The notes beneath the pieces were generated by a model that saw only the letters and a program-made list of their open reading frames with translations, ran no database searches and was not told the origin of the DNA. A stretch of DNA of 64,000 nt from NCBI GenBank assembly GCA_029056055.1, contig JAIDCC010000052.1, positions 1-64,000 of the forward strand, in the 5' to 3' direction. The translations under genes and the position numbers were made by a program. Below are positions 6,737 to 15,535 of this stretch, one piece after another. Within the stretch, counting starts at the first letter, position 1. Each line of letters starts with the position of its first letter. This DNA comes from Duncaniella sp. Its GTDB lineage: Bacteria > Bacteroidota > Bacteroidia > Bacteroidales > Muribaculaceae.

Positions 6737-8734
6737 TCAGAGCATTTTGACTGAGCGCGAGATGAAGTCGGCGAGTTCCTTGCCACGGAGAAGACCGTTG
6801 GCGAGGAGAGCGAGGTCAATCATCTGTTTGATGACAGGCTTGCCGGCTGCGAAACCGCCTACGATTTCTTCCTGCTCCTTGCGGGCCTTGTCGATTTCGG
6901 CCACAATGGCATCCTCGGAGGCGCGCTGCTCGTCGGTGGGCTTGTTGTCTTTAATCTCCTTGCGCACGTCGGCCAGACGAGAGTTGGCATCGGTGATGGC
7001 GGTGCGGAGAGGCGACACCTTGTCGTCGAGCGCCTTCTCGGCATCTGCGAGGAGCGAGGCTACGACAGGCTGCTGCGTGTTGACGATGAGGTTGTAGCTG
7101 TCGGGGAGTTCGGCATAGAAAGCCATGCCGGGCTGAGTGGCGGCCATGTCTTTCATGCGTCGCATGTATTCGTTCTGCGTAATCAGAATTGGGTCGGCAG
7201 CGGGGTCGAGCGCCTCAAACGAGATGAGGAAGTCGGCCTTTTCGAGCTGCGGGAGCTGCGAATGGAAGAGTGTGGTGAGCATCGAGAGCTGGTCGGCGCT
7301 CAGATTGGTGTCTTTCTTTTCGCCCTTCGGCACGAGGTTGCCCACGGAGTCGGCATCGACGCGCACGAAACGGGTCTTGTCAATCTTCTGTTCGAGCAGC
7401 GAGATGAAGTGGCCGTCGAGCTGTCCGTCCATGACGAGGACGTTGTAGCCCTTGTCGCCGGCCGCCTTGATGTAGGAGAACTGAGCCACGGGGTCGGTGG
7501 AGTAGATGTAGACCACGTTGCCCTCGGCATCGGTCTGGGTGGGCTCGATGAGGGTGCGATATTCGTCGAGGGTGAAATACTTGCCTTCGGTGTCTTTGAC
7601 GAGCACGAATTTCATGGCAGCGTCGCAGAACTTGTCGTCGGTGAGCATACCGTATTCGATGAAAATCTTGATGTCGTCCCACTTCTTTTCAAACTCGGCG
7701 CGGTCGGCCTTGAAGAGGTCGGAAAGGCGCGAGGCCACTTTCTTAGTGATATAGCCGGAAATCTTCTTGACGGCGGTGTCGCTCTGGAGGTAGGAACGCG
7801 ACACGTTGAGGGGGATGTCGGGCGAGTCGATGACACCCTGGAGGAGCATCATGAATTCAGGCACGACGCCTTCGACAGAGTCGGTGACAAACACCTGATT
7901 GCAATAGAGCTGAATGCGGTCTTTGCGAATGTCGAGATTGTTCTTGATTTTGGGGAAGTAGAGGATACCTGTCAGCGTGAAGGGATAGTCGACGTTGAGG
8001 TGAATCCAGAACAGAGGGTCTTCCTGACCGGGATAGAGCTCGCGATAGAAAGCGCGATAGTCGTCGTCGGTGAGCTCGGAGGGCTTGCGGGTCCACATGG
8101 GCTCGGTGGCGTTGACCACCTTGCCGTCGGTCTCGACGGGCACTGGGAGGAAGCGGCAATACTTCTTGAGGAGGTAGTCGATACGGGTCTGTTCGAGATA
8201 CTCCTTCGACTCGTCGTCGATGTAGAGGATTACGTCGGTGCCGCGCTCGGTCTTGTCGCACGGCTCCATGGTGTACTCGGGCGACCCGTCGCAGTCCCAT
8301 TTGACGGCTTCGGCACCTTCCTTGTAGGAAAGCGAACGGATTTCAACCTTCTTCGACACCATGAATGCCGAGTAGAAGCCGAGGCCGAAGTGGCCGATGA
8401 TGGCGTTGGCGTTGTCTTTGAACTTGTTGACGAACTCCTCGGCGCCCGAGAATGCAATCTGGTTGATGTATTTGTCGATGTCTTCGGCCGTCATGCCAAT
8501 GCCGTGGTCGGAGATGGTGAGCGTGCCGGCTTCCTTGTCGATTTTCACTTCGACCTTCATGTCGCCGAGCTCGCCCTTGAACTCGCCGAACGACGAGAGG
8601 GTCTTGAGTTTCTGAGTTGCGTCGATGGCGTTAGACACCAGTTCGCGCAGGAAAATTTCGTTGTCGGAATAGAGAAATTTTTTGATTACCGGGAAGATGT
8701 TTTCCGTGGTAACACCAATTTGTCCTTTTTGCAT
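6737..8734 (-). CDS. htpG: Molecular chaperone HtpG (bacterial Hsp90)
   Basis: A 665-residue cytoplasmic ATP-dependent chaperone. The GHKL ATPase motifs are present: EIFLRELVSNAIDA near residue 30, ISDHGIGMT near 75-85 and GHFGLGFYSAFMV near 114-126. The middle domain and a shorter C-terminal dimerisation part follow. Length is in the usual range for Bacteroidota HtpG. ATG at 8734. Upstream bases carry three TGNCA-type repeats (8869-8893), possibly regulatory. Not in an operon; transcribed divergently from the carbonic anhydrase gene. Confidence 0.96.
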   Translation of the reverse strand: MQKGQIGVTTENIFPVIKKFLYSDNEIFLRELVSNAIDATQKLKTLSSFGEFKGELGDMKVEVKIDKEAGTLTISDHGIGMTAEDIDKYINQIAFSGAEEFVNKFKDNANAIIGHFGLGFYSAFMVSKKVEIRSLSYKEGAEAVKWDCDGSPEYTMEPCDKTERGTDVILYIDDESKEYLEQTRIDYLLKKYCRFLPVPVETDGKVVNATEPMWTRKPSELTDDDYRAFYRELYPGQEDPLFWIHLNVDYPFTLTGILYFPKIKNNLDIRKDRIQLYCNQVFVTDSVEGVVPEFMMLLQGVIDSPDIPLNVSRSYLQSDTAVKKISGYITKKVASRLSDLFKADRAEFEKKWDDIKIFIEYGMLTDDKFCDAAMKFVLVKDTEGKYFTLDEYRTLIEPTQTDAEGNVVYIYSTDPVAQFSYIKAAGDKGYNVLVMDGQLDGHFISLLEQKIDKTRFVRVDADSVGNLVPKGEKKDTNLSADQLSMLTTLFHSQLPQLEKADFLISFEALDPAADPILITQNEYMRRMKDMAATQPGMAFYAELPDSYNLIVNTQQPVVASLLADAEKALDDKVSPLRTAITDANSRLADVRKEIKDNKPTDEQRASEDAIVAEIDKARKEQEEIVGGFAAGKPVIKQMIDLALLANGLLRGKELADFISRSVKML

Positions 8735-8868
8735 ATCGTAATTAGCTTTTTTGTATCTGATGATTAAAAAGAGAGCGCGCGGAAGCGGAGGCTGAGCCGC
8801 TCACTCTGTATAACAACCCTACAAAAACTATGCCGCCGCAGATTGCGCCAAAAAAAGTTAATTTTCCC

Positions 8869-8893
8869 TGCCAATTCTGTCATCAGTCTGTCA
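8869..8893. promoter_or_regulatory. TGCCA/TGTCA direct repeats upstream of htpG
   Basis: TGCCA at 8869, TGTCA at 8878 and TGTCA at 8889 lie between the divergent htpG and carbonic anhydrase genes. They may be a stress-regulator site; this is a pattern only. Confidence 0.35.
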
Positions 8894-8921
8894 TTTTCGC
8901 AGTAATGTTTAGGTTGGAGGG

Positions 8922-8953
8922 TTTGGAATTGACGTGGAAAATGCGTAATTTTG
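8922..8953 (+). promoter_or_regulatory. Bacteroidota-type promoter of the carbonic anhydrase gene
   Basis: TTTG at 8922-8925, exactly 20 bases, then TAATTTTG at 8946-8953: a full match to the TTTG-N20-TAnnTTTG pattern. The leader is about 60 nt. Confidence 0.85.
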
Positions 8954-9018
8954 GGGCGTCAGACCGCGCGGCCGATGGCTGCGCCCCGACTGCTGTGTTA
9001 ACATAATCCTTTTGCAAC

Positions 9019-9564
9019 ATGATAAACGAAATTCTTGCTTTCAACGAAAAATTTGTGGCCGAACAGGGCTACGAGAAATTTGCCACGAGTAAGTATCCCG
9101 ACAAGAAGATTGCCATAGTCACCTGCATGGACACGCGTCTTGTCGAACTGTTGCCTGCCGCGCTCGGTTTCCGCAACGGCGACGTGAAGGTGATAAAAAA
9201 CGCGGGCGCCACGATAGTCAATCCCTTCGACTCGACCATGCGCTCAATCCTCGTGGCGGTCTACGAATTGGGCGTCAACGAAATCATGGTGATAGGCCAC
9301 ACCGGCTGCGGCGTGCAGGGCATGGATGCCAAGGAGATGCTCCACACCATGAAGGAGCGCGGGGTGAGTGAGGAACACATCACCCTGATGAAACATTGCG
9401 GCATCAATCTCGAAGAGTGGCTCCACGGTTTCGAGGACACCGATGCGGCTATCCACGAGACAGTCGACCTCATAGCCAATCATCCGCTCATGCCCCCGGA
9501 AGGTGTCAGCGTCAAGGGTTTCATCATGGATAGCTACACAGGCGCCCTCCGCCCTCTCTCCTGA
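9019..9564 (+). CDS. Beta-class carbonic anhydrase-like protein
   Basis: A 181-residue beta-carbonic-anhydrase family protein. It would interconvert CO2 and bicarbonate in the cytoplasm. Zinc ligands are visible: Cys36 with Asp38 and Arg40 in CMDTR, and His94 and Cys97 in GHTGCG. It is short, like the YtiB-type subgroup, some of whose members have unproven activity. ATG at 9019, preceded by a full promoter. Single-gene unit ending at a hairpin shared with the convergent creD gene. Confidence 0.9.
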   Translation: MINEILAFNEKFVAEQGYEKFATSKYPDKKIAIVTCMDTRLVELLPAALGFRNGDVKVIKNAGATIVNPFDSTMRSILVAVYELGVNEIMVIGHTGCGVQGMDAKEMLHTMKERGVSEEHITLMKHCGINLEEWLHGFEDTDAAIHETVDLIANHPLMPPEGVSVKGFIMDSYTGALRPLS

Positions 9565-9607
9565 CCGATTCAGTGAGCTATCGTGCTTCTTTAGAAATTA
9601 AATAATT

Positions 9608-9657
9608 AGCCCCACGAGTGAATTCGTGGGGCTTTAAATTTCATCCCCTTGGGGATG
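9608..9657. terminator. Composite double palindrome, probably a bidirectional terminator
   Basis: AGCCCCACGA / TCGTGGGGCT at 9608-9633 is followed by CATCCCCTTGGGGATG at 9642-9657. It lies between convergent genes. The same two palindromes in the same order lie at 6582-6630, so this is also a dispersed repeat. Confidence 0.7.
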
Positions 9658-9679
9658 GGTCGAGGGGAGTCTGGTCGAA

Positions 9680-11113
9680 TCAGCGCGAGGTGATGCGCAG
9701 GCGCAGGGTGGCATACATTATGCCGGCGAGCGCGATGAAGAGGCCGAGGCTGCCGGTGAGCAGGGCGTAGGTCTCGAGACAGAGCAGGATGTAGATGAAA
9801 GTGTAGATGACGGTGAGGAGGCCGGCTATCACGGAGGCAACCTTGAGCGACTGTAAAACACCTTTCATGTAGAAGAACAGCAGACCGATGGTCATGACGG
9901 CGGCGATGAGGTAGCTCAGTCCGAAGGAAATGTGTTCGGCGAGCGAGAGGAGCAGCGAGTAGAAGAGGATGAGCGCGAGGCCGATGAGGAGGTATTGGAA
10001 GAGCTGAATGGGCTGGCGCGTCATGATTTCGGCAAAGAGTACTGCGATGAAGGTGAGCAGTACGATGACGATGGCATACTTGAGGGCGCGGTCGGTTTTC
10101 TGATAGCGGTCTACCGGCACGAGCATGTCGACGATTGCGGCCGAGGCTGTAATCGAGGCGGCGCGGCTTCCGACAAAGGCCTGGGGGTAGTCGCGGTTGA
10201 TGGAATTGAGGGTCCACGAGGCTTTGAATTGCCCGTCGGACACCTCGCGGGTGCTGGGGAGGAACATGCCTGTGAACGATGGCGATTTACATTCGCCTGA
10301 AATAGAAATTTCGTTGTGGCGACCGATGGGGGTGGCACCAATCGAACGCGAGCCGCGGAGCTTCATGGTCAGGCTGTAGGGATAGCGGAGACTGTCGGGC
10401 GAGAAAATGCCGGTCTGCACCTCCATGCACCCCGAGCCGGCGGAGCGGCTGCCCGGGTGAGAATCGCTCAGGTTTTCGATTTCGTCGATGCGACTGAAAG
10501 CGTAGACTTGCAGGTTGCGGCCACCCTCGAGGTCGAGCGAGCGGTCGCCGAGGGTGAGCGGCGAGATGTCTTCGACGCCCTTGAGGTCGCCGATGCCTAC
10601 GGTGACTGTGGCTTCCTTGAAGCGATAGGCCGACATGGGGATGCCGAGCGATTCGAGAGGGGCGAGGCTGATGGCGCCCGAGAGGCTTACTTCGGAATTG
10701 TAGACCACCGACTCGTAGATGCCTCTGTGGAGCGTCTGCGAATTGACGTTGGCGCTGAAGTTGAACGATTCGGGCAGCAGGCGCACCTTGCCGCCGGAGT
10801 CTTCGGGCGAGATGCTGTCGTAGGGAATGGTGACGATGGGACCGGAGATGAGTTGCTCGCCGCTCCACGACGAGGAGATTTCGGCCACGGTGGTGTTTTG
10901 CGCTTCCTCGCGGTCGCCTACGAGCGCGATGATGAGGAAGTCGGGGATGAGGAGTACGAGCGAGATGAGGGCGATGAAAAGAATTTTCGAGCCGAGTGTC
11001 CGGTTGGGTTTCTCGCCGCCCGGGTTGTCGTTTTCGGGAAAGTCGGGGCCGTTGTAGAGAGGTGGCGGGAGTTCTGACCCGATGTCAGTGCGGGGGAGGT
11101 TGTCGTTGGTCAT
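9680..11113 (-). CDS. creD: CreD-family inner-membrane protein
   Basis: A 477-residue CreD/Cet family protein. One membrane segment near residues 44-66, a large extracytoplasmic part with GPIVTIPY, then a cluster of C-terminal membrane segments (about 340-470) give the typical layout. In E. coli creD is controlled by CreBC and linked to envelope integrity and colicin E2 tolerance; in Bacteroidota creD often stands without creBC, as here. The proline-rich N-terminus of about 35 residues is extra. The biochemical role is not established. Confidence 0.88.
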   Translation of the reverse strand: MTNDNLPRTDIGSELPPPLYNGPDFPENDNPGGEKPNRTLGSKILFIALISLVLLIPDFLIIALVGDREEAQNTTVAEISSSWSGEQLISGPIVTIPYDSISPEDSGGKVRLLPESFNFSANVNSQTLHRGIYESVVYNSEVSLSGAISLAPLESLGIPMSAYRFKEATVTVGIGDLKGVEDISPLTLGDRSLDLEGGRNLQVYAFSRIDEIENLSDSHPGSRSAGSGCMEVQTGIFSPDSLRYPYSLTMKLRGSRSIGATPIGRHNEISISGECKSPSFTGMFLPSTREVSDGQFKASWTLNSINRDYPQAFVGSRAASITASAAIVDMLVPVDRYQKTDRALKYAIVIVLLTFIAVLFAEIMTRQPIQLFQYLLIGLALILFYSLLLSLAEHISFGLSYLIAAVMTIGLLFFYMKGVLQSLKVASVIAGLLTVIYTFIYILLCLETYALLTGSLGLFIALAGIMYATLRLRITSR

Positions 11114-11153
11114 AGGTCTAAGGTGTTAAAGAAGAAGAGGTTGGTGATTTGAG

Positions 11154-11339
11154 TAAGTAAGTTCTAAAAATAAAACGATATATGTAAAGAAAAATTCTTG
11201 AACAATAAAACTCGTTCTTTTCGGATGCTTTGAGCCTTTCGTTCAGGCGCATAGCTCGCTATGCTTCTTCACTCAAATCTCAAATCATCTCAAAAATAAC
11301 TTCGTCTTATTTGTTCATTTATTTTTCTCACTTACTTAA
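11154..11339 (-). repeat. MITE-like element, inverted copy of 37024-37210
   Basis: About 186 bp, near-identical in reverse complement to 37024-37210. Ends are TAAGTAAGTTC and ACTTACTTAA. The inner parts TTCTAAAAATAAAACGATAT and TTCATTTATTTTTCT are imperfect inverted repeats of each other, and the centre holds GCATAGC TC GCTATGC. It has no coding capacity; it lies between folD and creD. Confidence 0.85.
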
Positions 11340-11343
11340 GCCG

Positions 11344-11393
11344 CGATGCCCGGCTTGTTTCTTCAGGGTGATGGAGAACAAACCGGGCATCGG
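11344..11393 (-). terminator. Long stem-loop downstream of folD
   Basis: CGATGCCCGG (11344-11353) pairs with CCGGGCATCG (11383-11392), with TTGTTT/AACAAA extending the stem. It is the probable end of the ffh-folD transcript. Bases 11394-11486 show nothing further. Confidence 0.55.
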
Positions 11394-11486
11394 CAGAATG
11401 GGGACGCGGCGCCGCAACATGAGTGCGGACGCGAGCGTGGGGGCTGTAATCAATGGCGGCGAGGCACGAAGCCTGCCGCGCCGAGA

Positions 11487-12368
11487 TTACTTGTAGATTT
11501 CTTTCTTTGCGGCGAGGAGGGTGTTGCGCATGAGCGAGCAGATGGTCATGGGGCCTACGCCTCCGGGCACGGGGGTGATGAACGCGCACTTTTCGGCCAC
11601 GTTGTCGAAGTCGACGTCGCCGCGCAGACGGAAACCGCTCTTGCGGGTGGCATCGGGCACGCGCGTGGTGCCTACGTCGATGATTGTGGCGCCCGGTTTC
11701 ACCATGTCGGCGGTGACGAAGAGGGGCGAGCCGAGGGCGGCGATGATGATGTCGGCTTCGGCGCAGGTCTCCTTGATGTCGGTCGAGGCGCTGTGGAGCA
11801 CGGTGACGGTGGCGTTGCCGGGATTGGCCTTCTGCATCATCAGGTTTGCCACGGGCTTGCCGACGATGTTGCTGCGGCCGAGCACCACACACTTCTTACC
11901 CTTGGTGGGCACGTTGTAGCGGCGGAGCAGTTCGATGATGCCGGCGGGAGTGGCCGAGACGAAGCAGGGGAGACCTATCGACATGCGGCCCACGTTGACG
12001 GGGTGGAAACCGTCGACGTCCTTGCGATAGTCGATAGCCTCGATGATTTTCTGTTCGGAGATGTGGCGGGGCAGGGGGAGCTGCACGATGAAGCCGTCGA
12101 CGTCGGGGTCGGCGTTGAGGCCTTCGATGGTTTCGAGGAGCTTCTCCTCGGTGACGTCGTCTTCGAAACGAATGAGCGTGGATTTGAAGCCGCAGGCCTC
12201 GCAGGCCTTCACCTTGTTGGCCACATAGGTCTCGGAGCCGCCGTCGTGGCCCACGAGGATGGCAGCGAGGTGGGGGCGTTTTTCGCCGCGGGCCACCATC
12301 TCGGCCACTTCGGCCGCAATCTCTTTCTTTATGTCGTCGGCGGTCTGTTTGCCGTCAATGAGTGTCAT
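11487..12368 (-). CDS. folD: Bifunctional methylenetetrahydrofolate dehydrogenase / cyclohydrolase
   Basis: 293 residues from [17 protein letters not shown], the family-typical start; an upstream ATG at 12407 adds an unlikely 13-residue leader. FolD interconverts 5,10-methylene-, methenyl- and 10-formyl-tetrahydrofolate with NADP in the cytoplasm. Signatures are [15 protein letters not shown] (catalytic Lys), [23 protein letters not shown], the dinucleotide loop [14 protein letters not shown] and the C-terminal [11 protein letters not shown]. It starts about 45 bases after ffh, so the two are probably co-transcribed. Confidence 0.95.
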   Translation of the reverse strand: MTLIDGKQTADDIKKEIAAEVAEMVARGEKRPHLAAILVGHDGGSETYVANKVKACEACGFKSTLIRFEDDVTEEKLLETIEGLNADPDVDGFIVQLPLPRHISEQKIIEAIDYRKDVDGFHPVNVGRMSIGLPCFVSATPAGIIELLRRYNVPTKGKKCVVLGRSNIVGKPVANLMMQKANPGNATVTVLHSASTDIKETCAEADIIIAALGSPLFVTADMVKPGATIIDVGTTRVPDATRKSGFRLRGDVDFDNVAEKCAFITPVPGGVGPMTICSLMRNTLLAAKKEIYK

Positions 12369-12413
12369 CGTGAATCGGGTGTGTATGGGTTTGTGGGACA
12401 AAATCAAAAATTG

Positions 12414-13775
12414 TTATCGGCGCATGCCGCCCATGCCGCGCATGGCTTTCATGCCGCGCATCATGGCCATGGGATTTTTCATGCCGCTGAAGCCGGAGAC
12501 GGCTTTCATCATCTTGCGGGCGTCGTCAAACTGCTTGATGAGGCGGTTGACCTCCTGAATGTCGGTGCCCGAGCCGCGAGCGATGCGCTTGCGGCGGCTG
12601 CCGTTGATGATTTCGGGGTGCTCGCGCTCCTGAGCGGTCATGGAGTGGATTATGGCTTCGATGCTCTTGAACGCGTTGTCGTCGATGTCGATGTCCTTGA
12701 TGGCTTTGCCAACGCCGGGAATCATCGAGGCGAGTTCCTTGAGATTGCCCATCTTCTGGATTTGCTGAATCTGCTGAAGGAAGTCGTTGAAGTTGAACTG
12801 GTTTTTGGCGATTTTGCGCTGGAGCTCGCGGGCCTGCTTTTCGTCGTAGGCATCCTGCGCGCGCTCCACGAGCGAAACGACGTCGCCCATGCCGAGGATA
12901 CGGTCGGCCATACGGGCGGGGTGGAAGAGGTCGATGGCATCGAGTTTCTCGCCCGTACCCACAAACTTGATGGGTTTGGTGACGACGGTGCGGATGGAGA
13001 GGGCGGCACCGCCGCGGGTGTCGCCGTCGAGCTTGGTGAGCACCACGCCGTCGAAGTCGAGGCGGTCGTTAAACTCCTTGGCGGTGTTGACAGCGTCCTG
13101 ACCGGTCATCGAGTCGACCACGAAGAGGGTTTCCTGAGGCTTGACGGCCTTCTTGATGGCGGCGATTTCCTGCATCATCTGCTCGTCGACGGCCAGACGG
13201 CCGGCGGTGTCGATGATGACGAGGTCGTTATGGTGGGCCTTGGCGTAGGCCACGCCGTTGAGCGCGATTTCTACGGGGTTCTTGTTGCCCTCTTCTTTGT
13301 AGACGGGCACGTCAATCTGCTTGGCGAGCACTTCGAGCTGGTCGATAGCCGCGGGACGGTAGACGTCGCAGGCCACGAGAAGCGGGCGCTTGCCCTGCGA
13401 GCTCTTGAGGCGCTTGGCGAGTTTGCCCGAGAAGGTGGTTTTGCCTGAGCCTTGCAGACCCGACATGAGGATTACCGTGGGATTGCCCGAGAGGTTGACC
13501 TTGGCGGTGTCGCCACCCATGAGCGCGGCGAGTTCGTCGTGGACAATCTTCACCATGAGCTCGCCCGGTTTGACGGCCGTCAGCACGTTCTGGCCGAGCG
13601 CTTTGGCCTTTACTTCGTCGGTAAACTGCTTGGCCACCTTAAAGTTTACGTCGGCTTCGAGGAGCGCGCGACGCACGTCTTTGAGGGTCTCGGCCACATT
13701 GATTTCGGTGATTTTGCCTTCACCTTTGAGTATTTTGAAACTTCTTTCGAGGCGGTCGCTTAGATTTTCAAACAT
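12414..13775 (-). CDS. ffh: Signal recognition particle protein Ffh
   Basis: A 453-residue SRP54-type GTPase that delivers nascent membrane proteins to FtsY. The N-domain helices are followed by the G-domain: GLQGSGKTT at 106-114, DTAGR and TKLDGDTRGGAALS. The methionine-rich M-domain ends in repeated GM motifs (GMKNPMAMMRGMKAM), which bind the 4.5S RNA and signal peptides. Length is typical. It heads a likely ffh-folD operon. Confidence 0.97.
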   Translation of the reverse strand: MFENLSDRLERSFKILKGEGKITEINVAETLKDVRRALLEADVNFKVAKQFTDEVKAKALGQNVLTAVKPGELMVKIVHDELAALMGGDTAKVNLSGNPTVILMSGLQGSGKTTFSGKLAKRLKSSQGKRPLLVACDVYRPAAIDQLEVLAKQIDVPVYKEEGNKNPVEIALNGVAYAKAHHNDLVIIDTAGRLAVDEQMMQEIAAIKKAVKPQETLFVVDSMTGQDAVNTAKEFNDRLDFDGVVLTKLDGDTRGGAALSIRTVVTKPIKFVGTGEKLDAIDLFHPARMADRILGMGDVVSLVERAQDAYDEKQARELQRKIAKNQFNFNDFLQQIQQIQKMGNLKELASMIPGVGKAIKDIDIDDNAFKSIEAIIHSMTAQEREHPEIINGSRRKRIARGSGTDIQEVNRLIKQFDDARKMMKAVSGFSGMKNPMAMMRGMKAMRGMGGMRR

Positions 13776-13814
13776 AATGGCGGTCGTGGGGATTGAGGTT
13801 GAGACGGGGTGAGA

Positions 13815-14165
13815 TTAAACCAGTCGGTTGGTGAGGGTGTCGGGGAAGATGACTTTCGGGGTGAACGCGGCGGCTTCCTCGGGAGTCATGTGGGCGTAGG
13901 CCATGATTATGACCACGTCGCCCACCTGCACCTTTCGGGCGGCAGCGCCGTTGAGACAGACGACGCCCGAATTGCGGGGACCTTCGATGGCATAGGTGTC
14001 GAAGCGTTCGCCGTTGTTGTTGTCGACAATGTAGACCCTCTCGCCGGGGAAGATGCCGGCGGCATCCATCAGGTCGCGGTCAATGGTGATGCTCCCGATG
14101 TAGTCCAGACGCGCCTCGGTGACGGTGACGCGGTGGATTTTGCTCTTCATAATGTCAATAGTCAT
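13815..14165 (-). CDS. panD: Aspartate 1-decarboxylase
   Basis: A 116-residue pyruvoyl-dependent enzyme making beta-alanine from aspartate for pantothenate. Self-cleavage site Gly24-Ser25 lies in YIGSITID. Other family motifs are [33 protein letters not shown] and IMAYA. The ATG at 14165 overlaps the panC stop in an ATGA arrangement and gives the N-terminus [11 protein letters not shown] expected in Bacteroidota. Translational coupling with panC is likely. Confidence 0.95.
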   Translation of the reverse strand: MTIDIMKSKIHRVTVTEARLDYIGSITIDRDLMDAAGIFPGERVYIVDNNNGERFDTYAIEGPRNSGVVCLNGAAARKVQVGDVVIIMAYAHMTPEEAAAFTPKVIFPDTLTNRLV

Positions 14166-15016
14166 CGGCGCGGGGGGTATTTGATGTTGTCGATGAGGCG
14201 GACGTCGCCGCAGAACACCGTGACGCAGCCTACGGCCTGCTCGGCGTCGGCCCAGTCGGCGATGGGCTGCATGGTGAGGGCGTCGACGATTTCGTAGTAT
14301 TCCACTTTCATGAAGGGGAACGAATTGATGGTGTCGATGACGAACTGCTTGGTCTGGCCGACGGAGTGGGTCGAGGCCCAGAGGAGGCTTTCGTCGAGAG
14401 TGCGGTGGATGACCGGAGCCATCTCGCGCTGTTCGGCAGTGAGGCGCACGTTGCGCGAACTCATGGCCAGACCGTCGGCCTCGCGCTTGATGGGGCAGTC
14501 GATGATTTCGAGTTCGTCGAAACCTTCAATCTGCGCCATGCGGCGAATGACGGCAATCTGCTGGAAATCTTTTTCGCCGAAGTAGGCGCGGGTGGGGCGC
14601 ACGTAGCCGAAGAGCTTGCTGACAATCTGGGCCACGCCGTTGAAGTGGCCGGGGCGCATGGCGCCTTCCATCACTTCGGCCACGGGGCCGAGGTCGAACT
14701 GCCGGGTGTCAGGCTCGGGATAGATTTCTTCGACCGCAGGGATGAATGCAATGTCGACGCCAGCTGCTTCGAGCTTGGCCACGTCGGCTTCCTCGGTGCG
14801 GGGATAGGTGGCCAGGTCGGTGGGGTTGTTGAATTGCGTAGGGTTGACAAACACGCTGACCACCACGACATCGTTGTCGCGGCGCGCGCGGTCTACCAGA
14901 GATATGTGGCCGGCATGGAGAGCGCCCATCGTGGGCACCAGGCCGATACTCTTGCCTTCGCCACGCAGGGCGTCAAGGCGTTCGGTGAGTGCTTTTACTG
15001 TTCTGATTATTTCCAT
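14162..15016 (-). CDS. panC: Pantothenate synthetase
   Basis: A 284-residue pantoate-beta-alanine ligase using ATP. The nucleotide-binding signature [13 protein letters not shown] (His34, His37) and the MSSRN loop are visible, with FGEKDFQQ and [16 protein letters not shown]. Together with overlapping panD this unit makes pantothenate from pantoate and aspartate; panB is not in the window. A perfect promoter lies 30 bases upstream. Confidence 0.96.
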   Translation of the reverse strand: MEIIRTVKALTERLDALRGEGKSIGLVPTMGALHAGHISLVDRARRDNDVVVVSVFVNPTQFNNPTDLATYPRTEEADVAKLEAAGVDIAFIPAVEEIYPEPDTRQFDLGPVAEVMEGAMRPGHFNGVAQIVSKLFGYVRPTRAYFGEKDFQQIAVIRRMAQIEGFDELEIIDCPIKREADGLAMSSRNVRLTAEQREMAPVIHRTLDESLLWASTHSVGQTKQFVIDTINSFPFMKVEYYEIVDALTMQPIADWADAEQAVGCVTVFCGDVRLIDNIKYPPRR

Positions 15017-15046
15017 TTCTGAGGGAAACTTCTACTGTTTCAGACT

Positions 15047-15079
15047 GCAAAATTAATCATTATCCGCGTGTTTGGCAAA
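15047..15079 (-). promoter_or_regulatory. Bacteroidota-type promoter of panC-panD
   Basis: Minus strand: TTTG, 20 bases, TAATTTTGC: a full consensus. It is divergent from the promoter at 15187. Confidence 0.85.
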
Positions 15080-15186
15080 TCTTTTTTATAAAGTTGTCGT
15101 GTTACTTTATATGCGGGGCGCAGACATTTGCATTTTTGAGGAGCCGAGAGATGATATGTTTCGGGATTTTTAACGAGGGTGGGCTT

Positions 15187-15217
15187 GAAAGTGGCACAAG
15201 CGGGCAGTAATTTTGCA
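15187..15217 (+). promoter_or_regulatory. Bacteroidota-type promoter of the small ORF at 15320
   Basis: TTG at 15187, a 20-base spacer and TAATTTTGC at about 15210. It leaves a leader of about 100 nt to the ATG at 15320. Confidence 0.7.
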
Positions 15218-15319
15218 GCGTGAGAGGCGAGGAGTCCGCGCGTCTTTTCTCTTTTCACTCACCCCATGCCGCGGCCGTCGCGCGCAATCCGTCTAAAGAT
15301 TTTCTTAACACAATCAGCC

Positions 15320-15535
15320 ATGACAATGCCCTTCATCATTTCGTCAAGAGTCATCAACACCATCAATTCGATGGCGCCTACCGACCGCGCCGTAATCTCG
15401 CAGGCGCTCAGCAAGGAATACATTCTGGGCGAGGACCCCGACTCGCTGCTGTCGCCGATGCAGAAGGTGATTTATGCCATAATCCGCTCATACGTCAGGC
15501 AGGACACCAAACGCGGCGGTCTCAGCGGACAATGA
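15320..15535 (+). CDS. Small conserved-looking hypothetical protein
   Basis: 71 residues starting MTMPFIISSRVINTINSMAP and ending YVRQDTKRGGLSGQ. It has no signal peptide or membrane segment and is rich in helix-forming residues. It has its own promoter and is divergent from panC, which argues for a real gene. Its last 14 bases overlap the convergent glycosidase gene. An upstream ATG at 15266 would add 18 basic residues and is less likely. I do not recognise the family. Confidence 0.65.
   Translation: MTMPFIISSRVINTINSMAPTDRAVISQALSKEYILGEDPDSLLSPMQKVIYAIIRSYVRQDTKRGGLSGQ

Noticed and set aside
7262..8767. 501-codon frame opposite htpG
   Set aside because: Antisense to a highly conserved chaperone; composition is typical of G+C-biased reverse frames.
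11346..13448. 700-codon frame opposite folD and ffh
   Set aside because: Runs across two genuine genes and their junction, so it is a codon-bias artefact.
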